The translations under genes and the position numbers were made by a program. A model generated the notes under the pieces. It was not told the origin of the DNA and made no database searches. It saw nothing but the letters and a program-made list of their open reading frames with translations. From assembly GCF_030410515.1 (NCBI RefSeq), contig NZ_JAUHHD010000004.1, positions 124,001-188,000 of the forward strand: a stretch of DNA of 64,000 nt. The letters are read 5' to 3'. This DNA comes from Arthrobacter sp. YD4. GTDB lineage: Bacteria > Actinomycetota > Actinomycetes > Actinomycetales > Micrococcaceae. Shown here in pieces: positions 7,726 to 16,256 of this stretch; the stretch's first letter is position 1; the number at the start of each line of letters is the position of its first letter.

Positions 7726-9806
7726 GCGCCGGCGAGGAACCCGGCCGGGAGCAGCGTGGCGTCGCCGGTCTGCTCGGCGTAGTGCCGCAGCCGTTCGGCG
7801 ACGTACCCGTGTCCCACGTGGCCGGCGTACCAGAGGGGTCCGCCGCGGTAGGCGGGCCAGTTGTAGCCCTTGACCCAGATGACGTCGATGTCCCCGGCGC
7901 GCTCGGCGATGCCCTCGGCCAGGATCCGGGCGCCCTCGTTGATCATCGGGAACAGCAGCCGCTCGAGGATCTCGGCGTCGGAGAGGTCCCGCCGGGTGAC
8001 TCCCTGGGTGTGGGAGACCTCGACGATCAGGCGTTCCACCTCGGGGTCCTCGCGGCCCTCCCGCCCGTCGTAGGCGTAGTATCCGGCGCCGGTTTTCTGG
8101 CCGAACCGCCCCGCCTCGCAGAGCGCGTCGGAGACCGGGGCGGTGGTGCCCTCGGCCTTGCGGTTGCGCCACCCGATGTCCAGGCCGGCCATGTCCCCCA
8201 TCTCGAAGGGACCCATCCGGAATCCGAAGTCCTTGAGGACCCGGTCCACCTGGCCCGGGAGCGCCCCCTCCAGCAGCAGCTGCTCGGCCTGCGCGGAACG
8301 GACCTCCAGCATCCGGTTGCCAACGAATCCGTGGCAGACCCCGACGACGACCGGCGTCTTGCCGATCCGGCGCGCCGTGGCGACCCCGGTGGCCAGGGCC
8401 GCGGCGTCGGTGGCGGCCCCGCGCACCACCTCCACCAGCGGCATGACGTTGGCAGGGCTGAAGAAGTGCAGGCCGAGCACCCGGGACCGCAGGCGGGTGC
8501 CCGCGGCGATGACGTCGATGCTCAGGTAGGAGGTGTTGGAGGCGAGGATGCAGTCGGGAGGGACTACGGCGTCCAGCGCGGCGAAGATCCCCTGCTTGAC
8601 GCCCAGGTCCTCGTAGGCGGCCTCAATAACCAGGTCGACGTCGGCGACGTCCCCGTAGTCGAGGCTACCGGTGATGAGGGACCGCAGTGCCGCGGCGTCC
8701 CCCTCGCTCCGGCTGCCGCGGGAGACGGACACGGCGAGGTTCTTGTCCACCTGGACGAGGCCGCGGTCCAGGGCGGAGCGTTCGGCTTCGACCACCGTGA
8801 CGGGGATGCCGGCGGAGGCCAGTGCCATGGCAATGCCGCCGCCCATGGTCCCCGCGCCCACCACCCCGGCCCGGCGCACGGGCCGGGCCGCCTCCGGGTC
8901 CAGGCCGGCCGGGCGGCGGGCCGCACGTTCGGCGGCGAAGAGGTGCCGCTGGGCCGCCGATTCTTCGCTGGCGAGCCGTTCCTGGAACTTCTCCCGCTCC
9001 ACCTCCAGCCCGCGGTCGAAGGACTCCTCGATGCCGGCCGCGACGGCGTCCACCGCGGCACGGGCGGCGAACGGGTCCTTGGCCTTGCCGAGCGCCGCCC
9101 CGGCGAGCCGTTCCACCGTGCCGGGGGCAGCGGCCGCCTCAGCAATCCTGTCCTCCCGGTCCCGGGTGCGCCGCGCCGGCAGGGCATTGACCCGGGCGAT
9201 GGCGTCCGTGACGGCGCGGGGCGCGCCGGGGTCTTCCGCCACCGCGTCGACCAGCCCGTCGCGGAGCGCATCGGCCGCGGTGACGTCCTTGCCCGTGAGA
9301 ATCATGGAAAGGGCACGGTGGGGACCCACCAGGCGGGGCAGCCTGACGGTGCCACCGGCTCCGGGGATCAGGCCCAGCGTGATTTCCGGCAGTCCAAGCC
9401 GGGCCTCAGGGGCGGCGATCCGGGCGTGCGCGGCCATGGCGAGTTCCAGCCCCCCGCCCAGGGCCACGCCGGTGATCCCGGCGATGACGGGCTTCGGGAA
9501 GTCCTCCACCTGGGCCACCAGTGCCCGGAGGTCGGGGGCGTCCGCCTGGCCGGGTTGCCCGGCGCCGGCAACTTCTGGTTCAGTGCTCTTGAACTCGGTG
9601 ATGTCCGCGCCCGCGGAGAAGGCCCGTGGCTGGCCGAGCAGCAGGACGGCGGTGACGTCCGGGTCGGCGGCGGCGCGGTCCAGCGCGGCAGCCAGCGCAC
9701 GGCGCAGGTCCCGCCCCAGGGCGTTGACGCTGCCGCTGCGCATGGTCAGGCGCGCGACGCCGTCCGCTACTGAGACGTCGACGATTCGATCTGCAGGTTC
9801 GCCCAC
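7722..9806 (-). CDS. Fused enoyl-CoA hydratase / 3-hydroxyacyl-CoA dehydrogenase
   Basis: A 694-residue bifunctional beta-oxidation enzyme of the FadB/FadJ type. The N-terminal crotonase domain has RAFSAGADITEF and GVALGGGLELAMAAHAR with EITLGLIPGAGG. The NAD-binding dehydrogenase domain begins near residue 310 with VVGAGTMGGGIAMALASAG and includes VLGLHFFSPANVMPLVEVV and VCHGFVGNRML; two C-terminal helical domains follow. It hydrates enoyl-CoA and oxidises the 3-hydroxyacyl-CoA. I chose GTG 9806, 50 nt after the dehydrogenase gene, because an AAAGGCAGG stretch precedes it and the hydratase fold starts directly. No thiolase lies in the window. Confidence 0.9.
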   Translation of the reverse strand: MGEPADRIVDVSVADGVARLTMRSGSVNALGRDLRRALAAALDRAAADPDVTAVLLLGQPRAFSAGADITEFKSTEPEVAGAGQPGQADAPDLRALVAQVEDFPKPVIAGITGVALGGGLELAMAAHARIAAPEARLGLPEITLGLIPGAGGTVRLPRLVGPHRALSMILTGKDVTAADALRDGLVDAVAEDPGAPRAVTDAIARVNALPARRTRDREDRIAEAAAAPGTVERLAGAALGKAKDPFAARAAVDAVAAGIEESFDRGLEVEREKFQERLASEESAAQRHLFAAERAARRPAGLDPEAARPVRRAGVVGAGTMGGGIAMALASAGIPVTVVEAERSALDRGLVQVDKNLAVSVSRGSRSEGDAAALRSLITGSLDYGDVADVDLVIEAAYEDLGVKQGIFAALDAVVPPDCILASNTSYLSIDVIAAGTRLRSRVLGLHFFSPANVMPLVEVVRGAATDAAALATGVATARRIGKTPVVVGVCHGFVGNRMLEVRSAQAEQLLLEGALPGQVDRVLKDFGFRMGPFEMGDMAGLDIGWRNRKAEGTTAPVSDALCEAGRFGQKTGAGYYAYDGREGREDPEVERLIVEVSHTQGVTRRDLSDAEILERLLFPMINEGARILAEGIAERAGDIDVIWVKGYNWPAYRGGPLWYAGHVGHGYVAERLRHYAEQTGDATLLPAGFLAGA

Positions 9807-9856
9807 GGGGTGCCTGCCTTTCTGCCGGTGGCCGAGGCCGTTCCGGCGTGGAGGGG

Positions 9857-11047
9857 TCAGCTGAAGGCGGAGATGCCGGTGATGTCGCGGCCCACCAGGA
9901 GGGACTGGATGGAGTCGGTGCCCTCGTAGGTACTGACCACGTCCATGTCGGTCATGTGGCGGGCGACGTGCCGCTCCAGGAGGATGCCGTTGCCGGCCAG
10001 CATGTCGCGGGCCTCGGCGCAGATCCACTTGGCCTTCTGCGCGGTGGACATTTTGACCATGGACGCCATCGGCCCGGTCAGCCGCCCGGACTCGGCCAGT
10101 TCGGCCATCCGGTGGCACATCAGCTGCATGGCGGTCAGTTCGCTGAGCATGTTGGCGAGCTTGTTCTGCACCAGCTGGAAGGAGCCGATCGGCCGGCCGA
10201 ACTGTTCCCGGTCCAGCGCGTAGCGGGCGGCGATCTCGTAGGCGGCCATGCCGTGGCCCATGGCCTCCCAGGCGGCGCCGCCGCGGGTGGCGGACAGGAC
10301 GGTGGTGACGTCCTTGAAGGAGGCGCAGTTCTCCAGCCGGTTTTCTGCCGGGATGCGGAGGTTGTCAATGACGATATCGGCCTGCTGGATGGCGCGCTTG
10401 CCGATCTTGCCGGTGATGACGGTGGGTTGGTAGCCATTCGGGTGGTTGCCGTCGTCGTCCCTTTCCAGGACAAACGCCTTCACCCGCCCGTCGGCGTCGT
10501 CGCGGGCGAAGATGACGACGACGTCGGCCATGTGGCCGTTGCCGATCCACCGTTTGTGGCCGTTGAGGATGTAGCTGTCCCCGTCCCGTCGGGCGGAGGT
10601 TTCCAGGGCGACGGAGTCGGAGCCGTGCAGCGGTTCGGTGAGGGCGAAGGCGCCGATCTTCTCCATGGCCGCCATGGCGGGGAGCCAGCGGCGGCGTTGG
10701 TCCTCGGAGCCGAGCATGTTGATGCTGCCCATGGCCAGGCTCGAGTGGACCCCGACGAAGGTGTTGATTGAGCCGTCGCCGCGGGCGATCTCGCGGGCCA
10801 CGATGCCGGCGGCGCGGCGGCTCAGTCCCGGGCAGCCGTAGCCCCGGATGGTGCTGCCGATGATGCCCAGCCCCGCCAGGCCTGGAATCAGTCCGGAGGG
10901 GAACTCGGCCCGCTCCCAGTGGTCGTTGATGACGGGAAGGATGTCCGCCTCGACGAAGGCCCGGACCCGGTCCCGCAGCCCGCGTTCCTCCGCGGAGAGT
11001 TCGTCGTCGAGCAGGAAGTAATCACTGGTGATCTCCGGTCCGGACAC
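9857..11047 (-). CDS. Acyl-CoA dehydrogenase (glutaryl-CoA dehydrogenase-like)
   Basis: A 396-residue FAD-dependent acyl-CoA dehydrogenase, first gene of the operon. It has FALTEPLHGSDS and NGHKRWIGNGHMADVVVIF in the middle domain, YALDREQFGRPIGSFQLVQ in the C-terminal helical domain, and YEGTDSIQSLLVGRDITG, where the Glu of YEGT is the usual catalytic base. The YEGT...GR.ITGI ending resembles glutaryl-CoA dehydrogenases more than medium-chain enzymes, but the Arg that binds the glutaryl carboxylate cannot be confirmed here. AAAGGAG precedes the GTG start. Confidence 0.88.
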   Translation of the reverse strand: MSGPEITSDYFLLDDELSAEERGLRDRVRAFVEADILPVINDHWERAEFPSGLIPGLAGLGIIGSTIRGYGCPGLSRRAAGIVAREIARGDGSINTFVGVHSSLAMGSINMLGSEDQRRRWLPAMAAMEKIGAFALTEPLHGSDSVALETSARRDGDSYILNGHKRWIGNGHMADVVVIFARDDADGRVKAFVLERDDDGNHPNGYQPTVITGKIGKRAIQQADIVIDNLRIPAENRLENCASFKDVTTVLSATRGGAAWEAMGHGMAAYEIAARYALDREQFGRPIGSFQLVQNKLANMLSELTAMQLMCHRMAELAESGRLTGPMASMVKMSTAQKAKWICAEARDMLAGNGILLERHVARHMTDMDVVSTYEGTDSIQSLLVGRDITGISAFS

Positions 11048-11103
11048 TGCGGGGCTCCTTTGCCTAGGGGTGTGCGGCCCCTGCGATCCAGGTCACATCG
11101 GGG

Positions 11104-11134
11104 CAACAATTTGCATCGTAACTGCAAATTGTTG
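11104..11134. promoter_or_regulatory. Inverted repeat, likely TetR operator
   Basis: CAACAATTTGCA and TGCAAATTGTTG form a perfect 12-bp inverted repeat around a 7-nt spacer. It is strikingly AT-rich for this sequence and lies 57 nt upstream of the acyl-CoA dehydrogenase start, in the divergent gap before the gene at 11298. Size, symmetry and position fit an operator for the TetR protein encoded in the operon. Confidence 0.6.
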
Positions 11135-11297
11135 GCAGCCCAAGGGTTTGGCCGCGGCGTTCCGGATGACGGACCGGTTCCGCCGTCGTCCGCCCCGTCC
11201 CGCCAGTGCGCGGCGGATCCCCTGCCGGATCACAGCATCCGCCCAGTCTTCTGCCCTTTACTTGGGGCGGAAACATCCAGTTTTGAGGAGAAATACC

Positions 11298-11855
11298 GTG
11301 GACGAACAGAGCTACCCGGAGGGCGCCGGCCAGGCCCCCGGCACCCCGCCCTATGGCCCCACCACGCCGCCCACCATGCCGGTGCCGCACACCGGGCCGG
11401 CTGCACCGAATGCCGGGCCGGTTACATCGAACGCGGGGCCGCAGCCGGTGTCGTCGGCCCCGGCGGCCCCGGTGTGGGGAACCCCGGGCCCGGCCTACCC
11501 GGGCAACGGGTCCGCAGGTCCCGGTACCCCCGGTCCCGGAATCCCGGGCCCCGGCGCCCCCGGCCCGGGACGGCCCGCCAAGAAATCCTGGTGGAGCCTG
11601 CCGAAGGTCCTGGTGGCTGCCGGTCTCGCGGTGTTGCTCGCCGGGGGCGGCGGCGCCGCGATTGGGTACTCGATGGGCAAGACGGACGCGGCGCACCAGG
11701 CCGCACAGCGGTTCCAGAACGGCCGCCAGGGCGGCTTCAACGGCCAGGGCCGGCGCGGCGGCGGGCAGGGCCAGCCGACGGGACCGGGCTCACAAAACGG
11801 TTCCCAGGACGGTGCCCAGGGTGGTGGCACCCCGAGCGGCGGCACCAACCCGTAG
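11298..11855 (+). CDS. Pro/Gly-rich single-pass membrane protein, unknown
   Basis: Not recognised. The 185-residue product has three parts. Residues 1-95 are low-complexity, rich in Pro, Gly and Ala, with PGPGIPGPGAPGPG-like stretches. One hydrophobic helix follows (VLVAAGLAVLLAGGGGAAIG) after KKSWWSLPK. The tail is Gly/Gln/Asn-rich and basic then neutral (FQNGRQGGFNGQGRRGGG). Such layouts are common in actinobacterial envelope proteins. GAGGAG sits 7 nt before the GTG. It diverges from the acyl-CoA operon and converges on selB, with 15 nt between stops. Confidence 0.7.
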   Translation: MDEQSYPEGAGQAPGTPPYGPTTPPTMPVPHTGPAAPNAGPVTSNAGPQPVSSAPAAPVWGTPGPAYPGNGSAGPGTPGPGIPGPGAPGPGRPAKKSWWSLPKVLVAAGLAVLLAGGGGAAIGYSMGKTDAAHQAAQRFQNGRQGGFNGQGRRGGGQGQPTGPGSQNGSQDGAQGGGTPSGGTNP

Positions 11856-11870
11856 CCCGGCCGGAGCGGG

Positions 11871-13667
11871 TCAGCGCACCACGGTACGGTGACCCGCGTC
11901 CAGGCGCCGGGTCCAGCCCCGGGAATCAAGGTGTTCCAGGAGCGGGATGGCCACCCGGCGGGTCGTGTCGAGCGCCTGCCGGGCCTGGCTGGTGGTGAAC
12001 GGCTGGTCCAGGCGAGCCAGCGCGCGCATGGCAAGGGCCGGCGCGGCGGGCAGCAGCACCACCCCGTCCCGCAGCCGCAGCAGCCGCCCGGCGCGTTCGG
12101 CCGCGGCCAGTTCGCGGTTGCCCAGGCCCAACCGGGCGAGGTCGTCGGCCTCCGGGGCGTGGAACGGGTCCGCGGTCAACCGGCGTTCGATCTCGGCGAC
12201 GGCGGTCTCGGCGGCGCCGAGATCGTCACGGCTGCCGGGCACCCGGATGTGGCCGGCGTCGGCCTCCAGCGTGGCCCCCTCGATCACGTGGGGCAGCAGC
12301 CGTTCGTCCGGCAGGTTCAGCAGGCCGGCCGCGGCCCCCATGGAGAGCCCGGGAGCCAGCGGGTCCCGTTGCCGAAGCTCCTCGACGGCCGCGCGCAGCC
12401 GCTGCTGCCATGCCTCCAGGACGGGGGCGTGCACCCACCAGTCCCCCACCACGTGGATGTCGTCAAACCCCGCGGGGTCCTGGCCGGTCAGCAGTCCCAG
12501 CCGCCGCAGGTGGTCCTCCCGGACCGCGCCGCGGGCCGCGACCGAGCCGGGGAGGTCGCCGGCGGGGTCCATCGCGGCCAGCCGCCTCGCCCATTTCGCC
12601 CCATCGCCGCGGCGCTCCAGTGCGGGCGGGTCGGCGTCGAGAATGCGGGCGCCGCCCAGGACGGAGTGCCGGCCGGGGTCCCGCAGCACCAGCCGGTCCC
12701 CCAGCACCAGCGGCAGCGCCCGGTCGAGCACCAGGCGGGCAAGGTCGGCTCCGAACGGACGCAGCCGGGCCGGGACCGCGGCGCTTCCCACGTGCACCAT
12801 GATGTTCTCCGGCACCTCCGTGTACTCCAGGCCCGATGCGCGTTGGATGCCGACGACGGCGGTGGTGGGCCAGGCGTCCGGGGTGACCAGGACGTCGCCC
12901 CGGTGGATTTCGGCGGGGCCGACGTCGCGGAGGTTCAAGGCCACCCGGCTGACCGGTTCCACCGAGGTCCGTGCCGTGTCGCAGCTTTGCAGCCCGCGGA
13001 TGGTCACCGGCCGTGCGGTGGCGTCCCCGAGGAGCATCAGCCGGTCCCCGCGGGCCAGGGTTCCGGCGGCCAGGGTCCCCGTCACCACGGTCCCGGAGCC
13101 GGTGATGGTGAAGGACCGGTCCACCCAGAGCCGCACCCGTCCGGTCAGGGTGGGCGCCGGCACCCGGGCGAGGACGTCGTCGAGCGCGGCCCGCAGCTCG
13201 TCCAGTCCGGTGCCGTCGATGGCGGCGACGGCGACGGCGGGCGCGTCGCGCAGGCCGGTTCCGGCGAGCTCCGCACGGGTCCTTGCCAGGACCTCGGCGC
13301 GGCGCTGCTCCGAGGCCCGGTCGGACCGGCTCAGGACGATCACGCCGTGCTCGATGCCGAGTGCCAGGACGGCGTCCCGGTGGTCACCGGACTGCGCCTG
13401 CCACCCCTCGTCGGCGGCCACCACAAAGCAGACCACGGGCGCGGGCCCGATGCCGGCGAGCATGTTCCCGAGGAACCGCTCATGTCCCGGAACGTCCACG
13501 AAGGCGACATCCCGGCCGGAAGGCAGCGCGGTCCAGGCGTAGCCCAGGTCGATGGTCAGCCCGCGGCGGCGCTCCTCTTCCCAACGGTCCGGTTCCATTC
13601 CCGTGAGGGCGCGGACCAGGGTGCTTTTGCCGGAATCAACGTGTCCGGCCGTGGCAATGACGTGCAT
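11871..13667 (-). CDS. selB: Selenocysteine-specific elongation factor SelB
   Basis: A 598-residue translation factor that brings Sec-tRNA to UGA codons marked by a SECIS hairpin. The EF-Tu-like half shows G1 GHVDSGKST (residues 8-16), G3 DVPGHERF and a variant G4 LSRSD in place of NKxD; the C-terminal half has the winged-helix RNA-binding modules, ending RQALDTTRRVAIPLLEHLDSR in segments. Length matches bacterial SelB. Its ATG is 3 nt after the selA stop, so selA-selB form one unit. Its expected client in the window is the UGA-containing formate dehydrogenase. Confidence 0.96.
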   Translation of the reverse strand: MHVIATAGHVDSGKSTLVRALTGMEPDRWEEERRRGLTIDLGYAWTALPSGRDVAFVDVPGHERFLGNMLAGIGPAPVVCFVVAADEGWQAQSGDHRDAVLALGIEHGVIVLSRSDRASEQRRAEVLARTRAELAGTGLRDAPAVAVAAIDGTGLDELRAALDDVLARVPAPTLTGRVRLWVDRSFTITGSGTVVTGTLAAGTLARGDRLMLLGDATARPVTIRGLQSCDTARTSVEPVSRVALNLRDVGPAEIHRGDVLVTPDAWPTTAVVGIQRASGLEYTEVPENIMVHVGSAAVPARLRPFGADLARLVLDRALPLVLGDRLVLRDPGRHSVLGGARILDADPPALERRGDGAKWARRLAAMDPAGDLPGSVAARGAVREDHLRRLGLLTGQDPAGFDDIHVVGDWWVHAPVLEAWQQRLRAAVEELRQRDPLAPGLSMGAAAGLLNLPDERLLPHVIEGATLEADAGHIRVPGSRDDLGAAETAVAEIERRLTADPFHAPEADDLARLGLGNRELAAAERAGRLLRLRDGVVLLPAAPALAMRALARLDQPFTTSQARQALDTTRRVAIPLLEHLDSRGWTRRLDAGHRTVVR

Positions 13668-13670
13668 GGG

Positions 13671-15002
13671 TCAGGCGTCGCCCCCGGCACCGGCGGCAGC
13701 GAACGCTGCCCGGGCCTGGCGGACTGCGTCGAGGATCCGGTCGTCGTCGGCGGCGGGCACGCAGCGGAGGTCGATCAGGCAGGCGCCGTCGTGAACCCGC
13801 GGCAGCACGGCCGGGGTGCCGGTACGCAGCGGCCCGGCGAGTCGTTCCGGCAGCCGCAGTGCCCAGCCCGGCAGCGGCACGCCGGGGGCACCGCCGCCGC
13901 CGACCCTGCCGTCGTGGGCCACAACCGGCACGTCGAGGGCCGCGGCGAGACGGTCCGTGCGCCGGCGCAGCTCGTCGGCGTCGGCGTGCAGGGCCTGGGA
14001 CACGGGCGTGGCGCCGGCGGTCACGGTGGCTTCGAGGGCGGCGAGGGCGAGCTTGTCGGCGCGGACAGCGCGGGCGAGCGGGTGCCGGGCCAGCCTGTCG
14101 ATGATGTCCTTGCGGCCCAGCAGCAGGCCCGCCTGGGGGCCGCCCAGGAGCTTGTCGCCGCTGGCGATCACGACGTCGGCGCCGTCCAGGAGTGCCGAGG
14201 TCACGTCGGGCTCGTCGGGCAGCAGGGGGTCCGGGGCCAGCAGTCCGCTGCCGAGGTCGGCCACCAGGGGAACGTCGCCGGACCGGGTAAGCCGGCTCAG
14301 TTCCCGGACCGGGACGGCTGAGGTGAACCCGTCGACCCGGAAGTTGCTGGGGTGGACCTTGAGCACGCACCCCGTCTGCGGTCCGATGGCGTCCGCGTAG
14401 TCGGCCAGGTGTGTCCGGTTCGTGGTGCCGACCTCACGCAGCACGGCGCCGGTGGATTCCATCAGGTCCGTCAGCCGGAAGCCGGCGCCGATTTCGACCA
14501 GTTCGCCGCGGCTCAGGACCACTTCCCTGCCGGCCGCCAGGGCAGTGGTGGCCAGGACGAGGGCTGCCGCTCCGTTGTTGACCACCAGCGCGGCCTCCGC
14601 GGCGGGGCAGGCCGCGAGCAGCGCCGCCCGGGCGCCGGCTCCCCTGCTGGAGCGGCTGCCGTCCCGGAGGTCGAGTTCGACGTCGACGTAGCCGCTGGCG
14701 GCGATGAGGGCTTCCTTTGCGGCGTCCGAGAGCGGGGCGCGTCCGAGGTTGGTGTGGACGATGACCCCGGTGGCGTTGAGCACCGGCCGCAGGGTTGTGG
14801 CACGGCGGGCGTTCACCTCCGCCGTCAGCGTCGATTCCACCTGGCCGGGGGCCAGTTCGCCGCGCCGGGCCCGGTCCTGGACGTCCCGGATCATTTCGCG
14901 GATGACGTGGCCGCCGAGCCGTCCGGCGGCCTCCCGGATGGCGGGCAGGGCAAGCAGGTCGTTCGTCCGCGGAATATGCCGCCGGGGGTCGGTCTGGTCC
15001 AC
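13671..15002 (-). CDS. selA: L-seryl-tRNA(Sec) selenium transferase SelA
   Basis: A 443-residue PLP enzyme that converts Ser-tRNA(Sec) to Sec-tRNA(Sec) with selenophosphate. The PLP Lys is K284 in ASGDKLLGGPQAG; NATGVIVHTNLGRAPLS and ELVEIGAGFRLTDLMESTG are further family signatures. The GTG at 15002 is preceded by GAGGAGG and gives the usual N-terminus (VDQTDPRRHIPRTNDLLALP). It is immediately downstream of the Sec tRNA gene on the same strand, with 35 nt between, and is followed by selB. Confidence 0.96.
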   Translation of the reverse strand: MDQTDPRRHIPRTNDLLALPAIREAAGRLGGHVIREMIRDVQDRARRGELAPGQVESTLTAEVNARRATTLRPVLNATGVIVHTNLGRAPLSDAAKEALIAASGYVDVELDLRDGSRSSRGAGARAALLAACPAAEAALVVNNGAAALVLATTALAAGREVVLSRGELVEIGAGFRLTDLMESTGAVLREVGTTNRTHLADYADAIGPQTGCVLKVHPSNFRVDGFTSAVPVRELSRLTRSGDVPLVADLGSGLLAPDPLLPDEPDVTSALLDGADVVIASGDKLLGGPQAGLLLGRKDIIDRLARHPLARAVRADKLALAALEATVTAGATPVSQALHADADELRRRTDRLAAALDVPVVAHDGRVGGGGAPGVPLPGWALRLPERLAGPLRTGTPAVLPRVHDGACLIDLRCVPAADDDRILDAVRQARAAFAAAGAGGDA

Positions 15003-15037
15003 GGTCCTCCTCGGCCGGCGGCAGTCACGCCTGAAGT

Positions 15038-15132
15038 TGGCGGTGGCGGACGGGAATCGAACCCGCCAGGCCGAGATGCTCGGCCGCACCGGTTTTGAAG
15101 ACCGGGGGGCCCACCAGGACCCGGACGCCACC
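15038..15132 (-). tRNA. selC: tRNA-Sec (anticodon UCA)
   Basis: The reverse strand folds as a 95-nt selenocysteine tRNA with encoded CCA. It has the diagnostic 6-bp D stem (GGGTCC/GGGCCC) closed by a TGGT tetraloop, an anticodon stem CCGGT/ACCGG with loop CTTCAAA (anticodon TCA), a long variable arm with a 7-bp stem GGCCGAG/CTCGGCC, and T loop TTCGATT. The acceptor pairs GGTGGCG with CGCCACC; the eighth position (T against C) does not pair, unlike the 8-bp acceptor typical of bacterial tRNA-Sec. Confidence 0.95.
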
Positions 15133-15139
15133 GCGCATC

Positions 15140-15145
15140 AATATA
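15140..15145 (-). promoter_or_regulatory. Candidate -10 box of tRNA-Sec
   Basis: On the minus strand TATATT lies 7 nt upstream of the tRNA 5' end, good spacing for a -10 element. No convincing -35 is visible. selD starts only 43 nt from the tRNA in the other direction, so the two promoters must overlap in 15133-15175. Confidence 0.5.
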
Positions 15146-15175
15146 GCAGGGTTGCCTTGGGGGTACGCTGGGCGG

Positions 15176-16198
15176 GTGACCGAGGCCCAGACAACCATCC
15201 GGGAGCCGGAAGAGGGCGCCGCGCCCATCCGGCTCACAGGCTTTGCGCACGGCGGAGGATGCGCCTGCAAGATCCCGCCGGGCGAACTCGAGGACGCCGT
15301 CCGCGGCCTGATCGGGCACCCCGGGCCGGAGGTGCTGGTCGGTCTGGACAGCGGCGACGACGCCTCCGCCGTCCTGGTCCGCGAGGACCTGGCGGTGCTG
15401 ACCACGGCCGACTTCTTCACCCCGGTCGTCGACGACGCCTACGACTGGGGACGCATCGCCGCGGCCAACGCCCTGTCCGACATCTACGCCATGGGCGGCC
15501 GGCCCGTGACGGCCATCAACCTCCTCGGCTGGCCGCGCGGCGTGCTGCCGATGGAACTCATGACCGAGGTCCTCCGCGGTGGGCTCAGCGTCGCCACCGA
15601 GGCGGGCTGCCCGGTACTGGGCGGGCACTCCATCGACGATCCGGAGCCCAAGTACGGCATGGCCGTCACCGGCGTCGCCCACCCGGACCGCCTGCTGCGC
15701 AACGACGCCGCCGCGCCCGGCCTGCCCATCACCCTGACCAAGCCCATCGGCGTCGGGCTCCTCAACAACCGCCACAAGCAAACCGGCGAGGTCTTCGCCG
15801 AGGCGGTCGAGACGATGGCACGCCTCAACAGCAACGCCTCCGACGCCGCCGTCGCCGCCGGGGCGAAAGCCGCCACGGACGTCACGGGTTTCGGCTTGTT
15901 GGGACACCTCTACAAGATGGTCCGCGCCTCCGGAATCGGCGCCGTGATCGACCTCCAGTCTGTCCCCCTGGTGGACGGGGCACGCGAGGCGCTCCGCGAC
16001 GGGTTCGTCTCCGGCGGCACCAAGCGCAACCTGGACTGGGTGCGCGCCCACCTCGATGCCGGCACCGGCATCACCGAGAACGACCTGCTGCTTCTGGCGG
16101 ACGCGCAGACTTCCGGCGGCCTGCTGGTGGTCGGCGAGGTGCCCGGCTACCCGGTGATCGGTCATACGACGGCGGGCCAGGGCATCCGGATCCGCTAG
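15176..16198 (+). CDS. selD: Selenide, water dikinase SelD
   Basis: A 340-residue enzyme making selenophosphate from selenide and ATP. The N-terminal catalytic motif reads HGGGCACK, with C29 at the Cys/Sec position and K32 as the essential Lys; AANALSDIYAMGG and GGHSIDDPEPKYG are further signatures. It uses Cys, not selenocysteine, at C29. The GTG at 15176 is the only start that does not run into the tRNA gene; there is almost no leader, so it may be translated leaderless. It is divergent from tRNA-Sec and selA-selB. Confidence 0.95.
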   Translation: MTEAQTTIREPEEGAAPIRLTGFAHGGGCACKIPPGELEDAVRGLIGHPGPEVLVGLDSGDDASAVLVREDLAVLTTADFFTPVVDDAYDWGRIAAANALSDIYAMGGRPVTAINLLGWPRGVLPMELMTEVLRGGLSVATEAGCPVLGGHSIDDPEPKYGMAVTGVAHPDRLLRNDAAAPGLPITLTKPIGVGLLNNRHKQTGEVFAEAVETMARLNSNASDAAVAAGAKAATDVTGFGLLGHLYKMVRASGIGAVIDLQSVPLVDGAREALRDGFVSGGTKRNLDWVRAHLDAGTGITENDLLLLADAQTSGGLLVVGEVPGYPVIGHTTAGQGIRIR

Positions 16199-16256
16199 AC
16201 CCCGCGGACCGACGGCCGGGGCGGCCGGCGCCGCGTGGTCGGCCCGGGCCGGTTCG

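Noticed and set aside
7698..9773. 691-codon plus-strand frame over the hydratase/dehydrogenase gene
   Set aside because: Antisense shadow with a composition dominated by Gly, Asp, Val and His; no recognisable domain.
11889..14321. 810-codon open frame on the plus strand over selB and selA
   Set aside because: It is exactly antisense to two well-supported genes. GC-rich codon use empties the opposite strand of stops, and the translation has no family signature.
15095..15175. Upstream ATG start for selD at 15095
   Set aside because: It would begin inside the tRNA-Sec gene and add a non-conserved N-terminus; GTG 15176 gives the family start.
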